A stretch of DNA of 64,000 nucleotides from Streptomyces sp. SAI-135 (GTDB lineage: Bacteria > Actinomycetota > Actinomycetes > Streptomycetales > Streptomycetaceae), in NCBI RefSeq assembly GCF_029893805.1, contig NZ_JARXYP010000001.1, forward strand, positions 1 through 64,000, read 5' to 3'. Shown here piece after piece: positions 35,116 through 44,476 of the stretch. The notes below the pieces were generated by a model. The model saw nothing but the letters and a program-made list of their open reading frames with translations, was not told the DNA's origin and searched no databases. Made by a program: the position numbers and the translations under genes. Each line of letters opens with the position of its first letter. Positions within the stretch are counted from its first letter, which is position 1.

Positions 35116-35848
35116 CGTGCGTTCTTACATCCTCTCGGAATGGGGGTACCTGTTTCCGGGGGCGCCGGTCCCAGGGACGTGAGGCACCTCAGGCCTTGGA
35201 AGCGGTCAGCGCCACACCCTGGAAGGTGCAAGGCGCCTACACGCGAACGTGGTGAACCCGTCGGTCTCGTCTGCCTGGTGAGCAAGACGTGCCGGAGTTC
35301 ATAATGCTGCCCGTCGGAAGCGAGGGTGATGTGCTGCCGAGTGGTGCAGCCGTGCGGACCGTACGCCTCCGTTCAGCACCTTGGCGTGCCCGCTGGTCGG
35401 CAGCTTCCCACGATGGCCACGTCCCTCACGGACGGCACCAGCGTCCATTACGTCAACGACCGCTGAGCGGGCCATCAAGGCGTGCATTGCCGCCGGCGCC
35501 GTGCTCGGACTGGGTGCGGATAGAGACGAGTCGACCCGAATGGGACATCGATGTCGGGTGTTCGCTTTCCCTCATTGCCTAGCGGCCAGGCGCGGCGCCG
35601 GAACCGATCGCGAACGTGAGCACCATGCGTCATCGTTGCGGTCCGAGTACATGGCGATCGCCCATGGAGCGGCAGACCGAGTCGGCGGGGAGTGAGGGCA
35701 CAGCGTGGCTCGCGACCTGCTGGTCCCGCACATTGCAGACCCCGACATGCCATCGAAACCCCTCGGCTGGACCAAGCATTCTAACGTGCCCCATCGTCAC
35801 TCTTCGAAGCCGAGTTTGTCAAGACCGAACGTTCTATCTGCGGCCCGG
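35116..35848. other. 730-bp region without a recognisable gene
   Basis: The first 150 bp upstream of the MDR gene should hold the promoter of the biosynthetic operon; no clear operator was found. Further right, short frames on both strands have no domain match that I could recognise and mixed codon bias. It is probably degraded mobile-element DNA. Confidence 0.4.
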
Positions 35849-36225
35849 ATGACCCTGCCCGCCCTGCCGCGGTGGAACTGTCCACCGGTCCCTGCGCTGT
35901 CCGTGCGCTATAGCTACGGGGCCAGCCCCACACAACTCGCGGCGCCGACCGCATCACCTTCCCCGCTCCCGCACGCCCGACCGACGGCATGCCGCCGCAC
36001 CCCCGGCCTGTTCGACGTCGCCTACGGCGAGGCCACCGCACCGGAGGCGGCAGACCGCATCCGCACCGCCAAGGCACTGTGCAGGCGCTGCCCGGTTGCC
36101 GCTGACTGCCTGCGCTGGGCTCTCACCCATCCCACCGCCACTCCACCAACATCTGGGCCGCCACGACCGCCGGAGAACGCACCCGGCTGCGCACCCGGCT
36201 GGAGCAGCGCTTGGGCCCGGCCTAG
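35849..36225 (+). pseudogene. WhiB-like (Wbl) iron-sulfur regulator with a frameshift
   Basis: ATG 35849 opens a frame containing the four-cysteine cluster of Wbl proteins: ACRRTPGLFD, then AKALCRRCPVAADCLRWALT. The tryptophan/glycine-region and basic tail (NIWAATTAGERTRLRTRLEQ) follow only after a frame change near 36140 and end at TAG 36223-36225. Wbl proteins bind a 4Fe-4S cluster and partner with sigma factors. A one-base change separates this from an intact gene of about 125 residues. Confidence 0.7.
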
Positions 36226-36527
36226 TACTCCAGTCGCGCTTCTCCATTTTCCCTGGTCAGCCGCCTGTTTCGAGTCTAGTGAACTGATGCTGCATCAGGA
36301 CGATGGTGGTTCGTGACTCACCCGATCGAGGTGCGTGCGGCGCTGGTAGTGGCAGTGGCGGGCGACGGCTTGATGGCGTCGGCGCCAGTGCGACCAGCGG
36401 AGCCGGTGCCTCGATAGCCAGGTTGCGGGGGAATGGGCAAGGTCCAGGAGCCGTCGCACTTCTGCCACGGTGAGGGGAACGAGGCTGCTCGGACCGTTTC
36501 TTCGGCCCCCCCGGTGGGGAGCCTGGC
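36226..36527. other. 300-bp spacer
   Basis: Between the Wbl pseudogene and the IS630 fragment nothing gene-like is visible. GC and codon pattern suggest debris from the same insertion sequence. Confidence 0.35.
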
Positions 36528-36985
36528 GGCGGCCTCGTCTTCGCGGACGAGGCAGGGCAGCTGCTGCGGCCGCCGAAGGCGTGCACCTGGTCCCCGCGTG
36601 GCTGTCCGCCCCTGGTCAGGGTCCGCGCGGCCGGCTCGGGCCGCATCTCCCTGGCGGGCCTGGTCTGCCAGAAGGCCGAACAACGCACCCGCCTGGTCTT
36701 CCGGATGCTGGTGCACCACGGCCGCAAGGGCGAGAAGAAGGGCTTTCGGGAGAAGGACTTCGCCGCGTTATTGGACGCCGCCCACCAGCAACTTGGCGGC
36801 AACATCGTGCTGACCCGGCCCAGAGTGTATGGGCACACCTGAAGCAGAGCCTGGGCAACCTCGCCCCGTGCACCATCGATGGCCTCGCCGGGCTCGTCCG
36901 CACCCGCCTCAAACGGATGCAGTACCGGCCCGACCTACTCGACGGGTTCATAGCCGAAACCGGACTCATCACGACGCCGCCATGA
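36528..36985 (+). pseudogene. IS630-family transposase fragment
   Basis: One plus-strand frame encodes FADEAGQLLRPPKACTWSPR (first catalytic D), AEQRTRLVFRMLVHHGRKGE and KDFAALLDAAHQQLGGNIVL. After a deletion and frame change it continues as VWAHLKQSLGNLAPCTIDGL and RTRLKRMQYRPDLLDGF. The second D and the E-containing NPVEG block, which should lie between, are gone. No terminal repeats were found. It is a different IS630 group from the element at 39.0 kb. Confidence 0.7.
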
Positions 36986-37006
36986 CGTCACCCCGAACCA
37001 AAAACC

Positions 37007-37843
37007 TCAGTAGCAGCTCGGCCGTCTCTGCGGGCTCCCGCCCTCGTTCCCTGGGAGATCTGCCTCGGTGCGCATCTTCTCGTACAGGACCGGGTCGTGC
37101 GCACAAACGATCGCGAGGCCAGGGTCCGCCCGCCGGTACAGCTCAGTGAGGCGGGCGTGGTTGTCACGGACCTTCTTCAGATCGTGGGCGACGACGGTTT
37201 CCATGACGCGGAGGCCAGCGGGCACGGGGGTACGGGGATCCAGTGTGCCGTGGTGGTAGAAGGCGTCGCCGGCGTGCAGGATCCAACGGGCGCCGGTGTC
37301 GACCGCGACGCAGGCGTGCCCGCGGGTGTGGCCGGGCAGGGAGACGAGGACGATTCCGGGGGCAATGGCGGTGAGTTCCCTGGCCGCGGCGAAGCCACGC
37401 CATGCCTCTCCGTCAGGGCTGTGCTCGACGAGATTCGGGCCGTGCGCCCACTGGGCCGGGCGGAAGCGGAGCCGTTCCCGCCGGGACGGAGAGTGGACAG
37501 CCCCGCGTACCTCGGCTGCGGTGACGTGAACCTGGGCCTGGGGGAAGTCGGACAGGCCGCCGATGTGGTCCGCGTCGAAGTGCGTGAGGACGATGTGCCG
37601 AACGTCGTCGCGACGGAAACCGAGCCGTTCGACCTGGCAGGCGGCCGCCTCCTGAGGGTCGAGGACCGGCCGGACGTACCAGCGTGACGGCCCGACGCGC
37701 CGTCCGGGGTGTGCGATGTCGTCCAGACCGTAACCGGAGTCCACGAGGACCAGGCCGCTGTCGGTTTCGATCAGGAGCACGTGGCAGACCAGGTGGGCGC
37801 CGCACGGTCGCATGGTGCCGCAGTTGAGGTGGTGGACCCTCAC
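37007..37843 (-). CDS. MBL-fold metallo-hydrolase (lactonase-like)
   Basis: This 278-residue protein has the metal-binding [10 protein letters not shown] (HxxxDH form with the first histidine followed by F-D-A-D-H), a downstream [13 protein letters not shown] histidine, [10 protein letters not shown] aspartate and a C-terminal CAHDP histidine. This arrangement fits N-acyl-homoserine-lactonase-like or related MBL hydrolases that use two metal ions. The substrate is not determinable. It lies 18 bp downstream of a SnoaL-like gene on the same strand, which suggests an operon. Confidence 0.85.
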   Translation of the reverse strand: MRVHHLNCGTMRPCGAHLVCHVLLIETDSGLVLVDSGYGLDDIAHPGRRVGPSRWYVRPVLDPQEAAACQVERLGFRRDDVRHIVLTHFDADHIGGLSDFPQAQVHVTAAEVRGAVHSPSRRERLRFRPAQWAHGPNLVEHSPDGEAWRGFAAARELTAIAPGIVLVSLPGHTRGHACVAVDTGARWILHAGDAFYHHGTLDPRTPVPAGLRVMETVVAHDLKKVRDNHARLTELYRRADPGLAIVCAHDPVLYEKMRTEADLPGNEGGSPQRRPSCY

Positions 37844-37860
37844 GTGTACCTCTTGGGAGC

Positions 37861-38406
37861 TCAGTCTGTGAGAGTGGGGGGAATGGTGTTGACGAGGCGG
37901 GGGTCCGGCCGACCACTGGACATCCTGAGAAGGCCCCTGACGCAGCGGGCGGTCAGCAGCCAGTTTCTAGGATTCTTCATGTTCAGACCGCCGACGAGTT
38001 GCTTCAGCAGCGTGAGGCTGTCGAAGTACACGCGCTCGCAGACTAGGTTCTCGTCGGAGTCGAAGATGAAGTAGGCGGTCATGCGCACGCGAAAGCGGTT
38101 CCCGGTGGGCGGGATGGCGCCGAGCGAGCCGAGGTGGGTGCCCAGCAGCCAGAACTCCACGATCACCGCGTCGTCGCTGTGGCGGAGGGCGATGATCTCG
38201 TGGTCCTGGTCGGGGAACGCGACGCGGCTGGCGTGGTAGTAGCCGCGCACCTCCTGGTCGCCATCGTGGACCTCCATGGTCGGGATGAGCTCGTAGTGGG
38301 GGTGCGGGAAAGTGGCCAGGACATCGTCCCAGTCCTGGCGGACCTCGTCGTGGAAGTGGTCCAGGACCACCTTCTGCCGGGCTTTGCGGATGTCATCGGT
38401 CAGCAT
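37861..38406 (-). CDS. SnoaL-like / NTF2-fold protein
   Basis: This 181-residue protein contains [40 protein letters not shown] and [20 protein letters not shown], the alternating strand pattern of SnoaL-like cyclase/isomerase domains. The last 30 residues ([17 protein letters not shown]) are basic. Such proteins range from polyketide cyclases to generic NTF2-fold enzymes. It is upstream of and close to the MBL gene, so the two may handle the same ester or lactone substrate. Confidence 0.75.
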   Translation of the reverse strand: MLTDDIRKARQKVVLDHFHDEVRQDWDDVLATFPHPHYELIPTMEVHDGDQEVRGYYHASRVAFPDQDHEIIALRHSDDAVIVEFWLLGTHLGSLGAIPPTGNRFRVRMTAYFIFDSDENLVCERVYFDSLTLLKQLVGGLNMKNPRNWLLTARCVRGLLRMSSGRPDPRLVNTIPPTLTD

Positions 38407-38459
38407 CAGTGAGTCAGCACCTTGTGGGTGAAAGTGGGCTTGGTGCCCGGGTTGCTTTA

Positions 38460-38840
38460 GGCCGCCGTCAGTTCGCTGGAGGGGAAGAACTCCAGGAACC
38501 GAGGGTCGGCCCGGGACCGGTCGACCAGGGTCTTCTCGACGATCAGTGAGTGTACTGCTCGGCGGCTGTCTCGATGATGTTGGCGTTCAGGACGACTTCC
38601 CGCTGCCAGGTGCGGGCCCAGCGGGCTATGCCGGGCATGCGGGAGTGCTCGGGACTTAGGCACTCTGCAGCGATGGCGTTCTCGCTGCTGGCCCAGACAC
38701 CGGTCGAGGTGTTGAGTATCAGCGTCTGGTTGCCGAAGACGTGGCCGGGGGTAGCGATGACGGCGACGCTCGGGCCGAGAAGCACGGAGCCGTCGACCGC
38801 GAGGAACGACTCGGGGCGTCCTGACCGTCGTCGACGAGCA
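38460..38840 (-). pseudogene. MBL-fold hydrolase remnant
   Basis: The minus strand encodes SVAVIATPGHVFGNQTLILN, a C-terminal metal-ligand region of a metallo-beta-lactamase-fold protein. It is followed by VWASSENAIAAECLSPEHSR and QREVVLNANIIETAAEQY, and after a frame change by SLIVEKTLVDRSRADPRFLE to a stop near 38460. The N-terminal HxHxDH half is missing. It is not the same sequence as the intact MBL gene at 37007. Confidence 0.6.
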
Positions 38841-39039
38841 CGGTGCACGCCAGTGCCTCTACACCCCCGCGGGCGACCAGGACGACAGTGACCTGCGCTG
38901 GTTGCGCCTGCTCGCCTCGCGCCGGGACGCCGTCGTGCCTCGTGGGCGGAGCCACCCAGCGACCTCCCGCAGCAGAGGCAGCTGCTCAGCCAGCGGTAAA
39001 TGGATCAGGGCGAAGGAGGAGACGACGCTGCCGAAGCTA

Positions 39040-40072
39040 CTGATCTTTTCGTAAGTTCGGTGGGTGTGGTGGCTGTGTGGGTGGGAGGCTGTCGGGGTGG
39101 CTTATCACCCTTCCCCTTCGGTTGCCGGCTCCTCCCTTCCTCCTTTGTCGCGGCCTCAGTTGGCGGAGGCGCGTCGTGTTCGGGCAGTCGAGTTGTTCGA
39201 GGGCGGCGTCTCGAATGCGGAGATCGCGAGGGCGGTGGGGGTGTGTGCCGAGAGTGTGCGGCGTTGGCGGCGGGTGTGGGAGCAAGACGGTGCTTTCGGG
39301 CCTGCGCAGACGGGCAGCCACCGGACGGCCACCCAAGCTGGACGACGCCCAGGTCGAGATGGTCCGGGCCGCGTTGGAGGAAGGTGCCCAGGCTCATGGT
39401 TTCGAGGCCGACCTGTGGACCCTGGAACGAGTCGGAGATCGCCCGCTGGATCGCGCACGAGTGGCCGCGCACCAAAAGGGGGCAGTGAACACACGTGCCT
39501 GGATCGTCTTCCTCGACGAATCAGGCGTCTCCCTGCTCCCTCAGATCCGCCGCACCTACTCGCCCCGAGGGCGGACTCCGATCCTGCGGCACCGGCTGAA
39601 CTGGAAGCGCGCGTCGATGGCCGGAACCCTGGGCTACCACTCCACCGACCCCGAACGCGGCGTCCGCCTGTGCTTCCACCTCAAGCCCGGCAGCTACGAC
39701 ACCGCAGGGCTCATCGAGGTCCTGGAACAGGTGAAGGTGTTCTACCGCGGCGAGCGGGTGGTCCTGGTCTGGGACGGCCTGTCCGCCCACTGGAGCCGGC
39801 CGATGCGGGCCTGGGCCGCCGGACAGGACTGGCTCACCCTGGAACGATTACCCGCCTACGCTCCCGAACTGAACCCGGTGGAACTGCTGTGGTCCTCGCT
39901 CAAGAAGCGTGAACTCGCCAACCTCGCCGGCGACCACCTCGCCGATGTCGCCGACGCCACCGAACAAGGCATCCACCGCATCAACGCCAACCCACAACTG
40001 CCATGGTCATTCCTCGCCCATACCGGCCTGACCATCCGCCCACCACACCCACCGAACTTACGAAAAGATCAG
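39040..40072 (+). mobile_element. IS630-family element with perfect 33-bp inverted repeats
   Basis: The first 33 bases, starting CTGATCTTTTCGTAAGTTCG at 39040, are an exact inverted copy of 40040-40072. TA dinucleotides flank both ends (39038-39039 and 40073-40074), as expected for IS630/Tc1 insertion at TA. The element is 1033 bp, about 100 bp shorter than a functional relative would be, because its transposase gene has an internal deletion. The intact ends mean it could still be mobilised in trans. Confidence 0.88.
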
Positions 40073-40075
40073 TAG
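39097..40075 (+). pseudogene. IS630 transposase with frame changes and internal deletion
   Basis: The N-terminal HTH (ARRVRAVELFEGGVSNAEIA, VCAESVRRWRRVWEQ) is in one frame. The next segment (TGRPPKLDDAQVEMVRAALE, FEADLWTLERVG) is in a second, and EIARWIAHEWPRTKRG is in a third, with about 40 expected residues missing before it. The catalytic domain is then continuous: WIVFLDESGVSLLP, VWDGLSAHWSRP and APELNPVELLWSSLK supply D, D and E. The stop lies in the right terminal repeat. Confidence 0.8.
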
Positions 40076-40100
40076 TGTGATGCGCCAGAAATCCTGAGGG

Positions 40101-40812
40101 TTAGTTCTGCTCTGTTTTCTGACCTGTGGTTCCGTGTTTGGTGAGGTAGTCGGCGAGGGAGTTGAGGATCTCGTCGGCTGTTTTGGTCCAGGTGAAGGGC
40201 CGCGGGTTCTCGTTCCAGGTGTCGATCCATGCAGTGATGTCGTCCTCCAGTGCTTTCACGGAGGTGTGGACGCCGCAGCGGATGAGCTTGTCGGTGAGCA
40301 GGCCGAACCACCGCTCGACCTGGTTCATCCAGGAGGATCCGGTGGGGGTGAAGTGGACGTGGAAGCGGGGGTGTTTCCCGAGCCACGTCCTGATCTCGGC
40401 AGTGTTGTGGGTGGCGTAGTTGTCACAGACGAGGTGCACCTCGAGTCCGGCGGGCACCGCTTTGTCGATCCGGGTCAGGAACTTCTTGAACTCGATCGCC
40501 CGGTGGCGGCGGTGCAGTGCCGATATGACGGTGCCGTCGGCCATGTTGGAGGCGGCGAACAGGCTGGTGATGCCGTGCCTCAGGTAGTCGTGGGTGCGGC
40601 GTTCGGGCATGCCCGGCATCATCGGCAGCACCGGCTGCGAGCGGTCCAGCGCCTGGATCTGACTCTTCTCGTCCACGCAGAGCACGACCGCCTTTTCGGG
40701 CGGGTGGTGGTACAGGCCAACGACGTCGACGACCTTGGCGACGAACTGCGGATCGGTAGACAGCTTGAAGGAGTCCTGCAGGTGGGGCTTGAGGTGCTCT
40801 GGACATACTTGT
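40101..40812 (-). pseudogene. 5'-truncated IS630-family transposase (second type)
   Basis: The minus strand carries LVCDNYATHNTAEIRTWLGK (second D) and FHVHFTPTGSSWMNQVERWF (E), preceded by VVLCVDEKSQIQALDRSQPV (first D). All DDE residues are therefore present in about 235 residues. The N-terminal HTH half is missing: homology starts at about HLKPHLQDSFKLSTDP beside the stop of the hydrolase gene. It is of the IS630 group with the CVDEKSQIQ signature, unrelated to the adjacent element. Confidence 0.78.
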
Positions 40813-41694
40813 TCAACCGGTATGGGTCACCACGGCATCGATAAGCTCGGGCCAGAGTTCACGCGGGCGATCGTGGCCCATGTCGGGGACCAGCAGGAGT
40901 TCGGCGCCGGGCACCAGCTCCGCGGTGCGTTTCCCGCCGCTGGGGTCGATCAGCGTGTCATCCAGGCCGTGGATCACCAGCGTCGGCACCCGCAGCTCAC
41001 GCAGTGCATCCGCACGTGAACCGCTGAGGATTATCGCGCCGAGCTGCCGCCCGATCCCCTCGGGGTAGTAGGCGCGGTCGTAGCCCGCGGCGGCCAGCTC
41101 ACGCAGCGCCGAGGCATCGCCGTATCGCTTGGAGGCCCACACCAGTTCCCGCTCCGCCGCCGCAACATATCCCTCGCGGTCCGCGGGCTTGGGACTGAAC
41201 AGCACCGCCTGGGCCTCCGGGCTGGGCTGGCCGTATTCGCTCTCGCCGGTCGAGGACATCATCGACGTCAAGGTCAGCACCCGCTCCGTGCAGGAGAGGG
41301 CCATCATCTGGGCGAGCATCCCTCCCATCGAGGCACCGACCACGTGGGCGCGTTCGATACCGAGCGCGGTGAGCAGGCCGAGGCCGTCACCCGCCATGTC
41401 GAGAAGCCGATAGGGAACCATGGCGAGGGCTGCGGAAATGTCTCCAGAGCTGACGGTGGCGATGAACTTGCCTATGTCCACAGGATGATCGTCGAACTTG
41501 GTGGACAACCCGCAGTCCCGGTTGTCGTACCGGATCACGTAACGGCCGCGGTCTGCCAGCGCTCGGCAAAAGTCCTCGTGCCAGGCGAGCATCTGCGCGC
41601 CGAAACCCATCACCAGCAGAATTGGTGGGTCTCCAGGGTCGCCGAAACTCTCGTACGCGATGGACACCTCAGGGGACACGTCAACGATCGACAT
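40813..41694 (-). CDS. Alpha/beta hydrolase (RdmC/DnrP methylesterase-like)
   Basis: This 293-residue protein has the oxyanion region LLVMGFGAQMLAWHEDFC, the nucleophile elbow VVGASMGGM, the acid VIHGLDDTLIDPSGG and the histidine PDMGHDRP. IRYDNRDCGLSTKFDD is characteristic of the aclacinomycin-methylesterase-like branch. It is probably an esterase acting on a small methyl ester or lactone, and the real substrate is unknown. Its stop is the border to the truncated IS630 transposase, and it appears complete. Confidence 0.85.
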   Translation of the reverse strand: MSIVDVSPEVSIAYESFGDPGDPPILLVMGFGAQMLAWHEDFCRALADRGRYVIRYDNRDCGLSTKFDDHPVDIGKFIATVSSGDISAALAMVPYRLLDMAGDGLGLLTALGIERAHVVGASMGGMLAQMMALSCTERVLTLTSMMSSTGESEYGQPSPEAQAVLFSPKPADREGYVAAAERELVWASKRYGDASALRELAAAGYDRAYYPEGIGRQLGAIILSGSRADALRELRVPTLVIHGLDDTLIDPSGGKRTAELVPGAELLLVPDMGHDRPRELWPELIDAVVTHTG

Positions 41695-41798
41695 GCACGG
41701 AGAGTGTCATAGTCATCCACGGAGCACAACCAGAATATCGCCCGGTGACCTGCACATACCTTCGAGTGTGACGAATCGCGGTCAGCTCTCCGGCTCTG

Positions 41799-42461
41799 TC
41801 ATCTTGAGTCCTCATCCCAGGTTGGCGAGTCAGCTACGCGCCCGAGGTCAGAGCCGGTCAGCTCGTACGGCTCGCCAAGAGGGTACGAAGTAGCCCCTTT
41901 TTGCACCATCGCGCGAATGGTGAAGCGTTCGCCAGGAAAGAGCGCAAGGAGTGCCACCTGCGAAACGAGTGACTTATGGATGAGGCTGCATTCGAGGTCA
42001 GCTCCCGGTGAAGCGTCCTTGATTTCCAGATGACTGACCTCCTTATCCACGAGCAATTCAAAGAAACGCAGCAGTTCAAATCCTTCGTCGGCCTGAGGTC
42101 GGCCAGTGAACAGCTCCGACTCGGATTCACCGAACAGCACCAGGGCTCTACCGCTCAGAATTCCTGCGATTTCCCGGGTGTTGGTCGGATCGATTCCCAT
42201 GGCGCCCCCAGAAAGGTGCTCTGCTACTGCCCAAGACCCATAGTCCAGTCGGGTCGAGAAGTAGATTTCTTCTGCGAATCGGGCGTCTTTGCGCCGGTGA
42301 AAGAGGAGGACGGAGCCGAGGCCGTCGCGTATGCATATGTCGGCGACAGCAGCCTCGGTCGTGCTGTCGAGGCGGGTGGGCACGGCGTGCGATGCGGCAC
42401 CGCCCGCCGTGTGCCCGGCGGTCAAAGCTGCGTGGGCGAGTTCTGCCAGATTCTTGGGCAT
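41799..42461 (-). CDS. Candidate immunity protein to the upstream Rhs toxin tip
   Basis: ATG 42461 has AAGGA eight bases upstream. This protein of about 220 residues has no signal peptide or membrane segment. It contains EAAVADICIRDGLGSVLLFH, RDGLGSV-type strands and an acidic middle (LFGESESELFTG, FELLRFFELLVDKEVSHLEI). I know no family for it. It begins 127 bp downstream of the Rhs C-terminal tip on the same strand, exactly where a cognate immunity gene is expected. The function is assigned from position only. Confidence 0.45.
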   Translation of the reverse strand: MPKNLAELAHAALTAGHTAGGAASHAVPTRLDSTTEAAVADICIRDGLGSVLLFHRRKDARFAEEIYFSTRLDYGSWAVAEHLSGGAMGIDPTNTREIAGILSGRALVLFGESESELFTGRPQADEGFELLRFFELLVDKEVSHLEIKDASPGADLECSLIHKSLVSQVALLALFPGERFTIRAMVQKGATSYPLGEPYELTGSDLGRVADSPTWDEDSR

Positions 42462-42587
42462 CCTGGTCCTTGCGCGAAAGCGGTTTTCTATGAGAGCAAT
42501 CCGAGCCGGGGTGGCCCACCCGCCTGTGGTTGGGCCACCCCGGCTATGCCGCGTACCCATATTGTGATCATGATACGCGGCGCTGGA

Positions 42588-43775
42588 CTACGCGCTGGCC
42601 TTGCAGACGGAGGAGACGGCGGTCACGAAGCCGTTCCACCCGAGCACGACCCCGTTGCCGTGGGTCACGATTCTCGTTCCGGGTTTCACTTGGATGTTGT
42701 AGTGAACCTCCCACTGCTTCTTCCAGGGCGTGTACCAGCTGGCCTTGCCTTGAAGTTTGCCCATTCTTCTCTTGCCCGGCCGGGTTCCCCAGGTTTCCGC
42801 GTATACGGCGTTTCGGGACAGGTACCGGTTGGCAAATCCCTTGATCTGGGTCTCCACGTAGTACCCGATGTAGCGGTGGCCGTCCTTGGTCACGCCGCCG
42901 CCGCGGCGGCTGGTGATGATCTGCAGGTTGTAGCCGTTGGTCTTGTGCCTTTTTCCGCACTTGGGGATCAGCCCGGTGGTGTCGGAACTGTTGCACGGGT
43001 CGGCGTTGGCGCAGTCGTAGGCATTCGCTGATCCGCCGGGAACCGGATCAGCCTGGAGGAACCGGCCGAGCTTCGGGTCGTAGAGGCGTACGCCCATGAG
43101 AGTGAGCCCGTTCAAGGTGTCGGCGGAGCGCTGCTTGGTGCCGAGCCAGGCGTAGCGGGTGCCTGCCTGGCCGGGCCGCGGATTGCCGTACTCGTCGTAG
43201 TCGAGCACTAGCGGAGCCGTCGCGTCGTCCAGCGGAAGCTGGAGAGCGATGTCACCGTGCGGGTTGGCGAGTTGGAGCTCCACGCCGCCGGTCTTGGTGC
43301 TCGTCGCGGTGAGATTTCCGCTCGCGGAGACGATGCTGCGGGTGACCGCGCCGGTCCCGGTGTCCTCCACCACCCACCTGGGGTTGGCGGAGTCGCTGTC
43401 ATAGTGATTGATCCTGGATGCAGTCTGCGTCCAGGTGGTACCTGAGCCGCTTTCCGTCGTCCAGGAGCGCACGCGCAGTTCGGGGTCACGCTGCCAGGTC
43501 TGGCGCTTGCCATCGACTGTCTGCCGATAGACAAGATCGTTGGCGTAGTAGGAAAGGGTGCCGTGGCCCGGAGCGGTGGTCGTCCGGCCGAACGCGTCGC
43601 CCTTGCACTCCTTCACGCGGACCCGTACGCGCGGCGCTTGGTCGTCGTTGACCTCCATGGCCAACGTGGACACGTTCGCGGGCTCGATCCAGCTCTCGCC
43701 GTTGGCCCAACGGCCGCCCTCTGAACTCCACTTGGGCTCCTGGAGATCGGCCAGGCGCAGACGCATCGACAACAT
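42588..43775 (-). CDS. Rhs-repeat protein C-terminal part with a toxin tip
   Basis: ATG 43775 has AAGGGGA seven bases upstream. The first 58 residues (EPKWSSEGGRWANGESWIEP) do not look like Rhs. From about 65 Rhs sequence begins (GHGTLSYYANDLVYRQTVDG), with the core end at YAWLGTKQRSADTLNGLTLM, GVRLYDPKLGRFLQADPVPG and a SSDTTG hinge. The last 125 residues (CGKRHKTNGYNLQIITSRRG, GKASWYTPWKKQWEVHYNIQ) are a basic variable tip, the position of the toxin in polymorphic systems. Full Rhs proteins exceed 1,500 residues, so this is a 3' fragment fused to another gene start. The tip family is unrecognised. Confidence 0.65.
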   Translation of the reverse strand: MLSMRLRLADLQEPKWSSEGGRWANGESWIEPANVSTLAMEVNDDQAPRVRVRVKECKGDAFGRTTTAPGHGTLSYYANDLVYRQTVDGKRQTWQRDPELRVRSWTTESGSGTTWTQTASRINHYDSDSANPRWVVEDTGTGAVTRSIVSASGNLTATSTKTGGVELQLANPHGDIALQLPLDDATAPLVLDYDEYGNPRPGQAGTRYAWLGTKQRSADTLNGLTLMGVRLYDPKLGRFLQADPVPGGSANAYDCANADPCNSSDTTGLIPKCGKRHKTNGYNLQIITSRRGGGVTKDGHRYIGYYVETQIKGFANRYLSRNAVYAETWGTRPGKRRMGKLQGKASWYTPWKKQWEVHYNIQVKPGTRIVTHGNGVVLGWNGFVTAVSSVCKASA

Positions 43776-43798
43776 GTAGTCCCCTTCCGATGTCGTGC

Positions 43799-43832
43799 GG
43801 CGGGGCGGGGCCGCGTACGGCCCCGCCCCGCC
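43799..43832. terminator. Perfect 15-bp GC hairpin after the 39-codon gene
   Basis: GGCGGGGCGGGGCCG (43799-43813) pairs perfectly with 43818-43832 around the 4-nt loop CGTA. It lies just after the stop of the small peptide gene and before the Rhs-fusion ORF. A hairpin directly after a tiny gene is the usual attenuator between a precursor-peptide gene and its downstream operon. Confidence 0.75.
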
Positions 43833-43848
43833 TGGCGTCAGCCCTGGA

Positions 43849-43968
43849 TCACTTGCTGCAGTGGTCGCCGTTGTTGTCGCCGCCGCCCGGCATCTTGTCG
43901 AGCAGCGCGGCCTCGACGGCCGGGACGCCGGTGATCAGGTCGCCGGTGAACAGCTCGTCCACGTTCAT
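43849..43968 (-). CDS. 39-residue peptide, candidate precursor peptide
   Basis: ATG 43968 is preceded by AAGGGAG with good spacing, and TGA is at 43849-43851. The peptide has an acidic, amphipathic N-terminal part (NVDELFTGDLITG, VPAVEAALLDKMP), then GGG and a short polar tail DNNGDHCSK. A leader of this type, a glycine boundary and a Cys-containing tail resemble ribosomally made modified peptides, but no modification enzyme is left nearby. The strong hairpin after the gene, the adjacent tiny genes and a divergent XRE-TPR regulator support a real expressed peptide. Class and function are unproven. Confidence 0.5.
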   Translation of the reverse strand: MNVDELFTGDLITGVPAVEAALLDKMPGGGDNNGDHCSK

Positions 43969-44138
43969 CGTTTTCTCCCTTACGGTTTTCAGTGGACTCC
44001 GCGGCGGATGCTGCGGAGTTGGACCCGTCCGGCTGCCGGACCCTTGCGAAGAAGGCAGCCGGACGGGGTGCCCACCGCTTCCGGCGGCGGGCCCTCCCTC
44101 GTCACAGGTGGGGAGCCTGGACGCGTGACGGGGAGGAG

Positions 44139-44252
44139 TCAGGTGGGTGTGGATGCGGCGGCGACACCCAGGACGAAGCCGACCGATCCCGAGATGGTGA
44201 TGATCAGGACTGGTCCGGCGTAGCGGCCGACGGCTGCGGCCAACCGGTTCAC
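44139..44252 (-). CDS. 37-residue single-pass membrane peptide
   Basis: GTG 44252 follows GGAGAG by six bases and overlaps the upstream stop (GTGA). The peptide has one hydrophobic helix (GPVLIITISGSVGFVLGVAA) after a short basic start and ends STPT. It is the second gene of a coupled pair. Small membrane peptides in such clusters may be exporters, immunity factors or toxins; no evidence separates these. Confidence 0.5.
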   Translation of the reverse strand: MNRLAAAVGRYAGPVLIITISGSVGFVLGVAAASTPT

Positions 44253-44476
44253 AGCCGCTCTCCGCGGCTGCGCTGGTTGGCTTCGCGTACTGCGACGCTC
44301 AGCTTCTCCGCGCCGTACTCGGGCGTGGCAGTGCGGTGCTGCGGGCAGAGACACGGCGAGAACCGGTTCGAACCCGGCGGCAGGTCCGCGCCCTCGTAGG
44401 TGTTGATCCTCAACACCCCGTCCATGCCCCGTTCCTCGGTCATCCGGGCCAGACGGGCCCGTGCTTCGCTTCTCAT
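44249..44476 (-). CDS. 75-residue protein with CLCPQH motif
   Basis: The protein starts at ATG 44476 with a basic helix (SEARARLARMTEERG). A middle region NRFSPCLCPQHRT has two cysteines and a histidine that could bind metal, followed by a helical end (AEKLSVAVREANQRSRGERL). Its stop overlaps the GTG of the membrane peptide gene. It is transcribed away from the XRE-TPR regulator at 44625, which probably controls it. The family is not recognised. Confidence 0.5.
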   Translation of the reverse strand: MRSEARARLARMTEERGMDGVLRINTYEGADLPPGSNRFSPCLCPQHRTATPEYGAEKLSVAVREANQRSRGERL

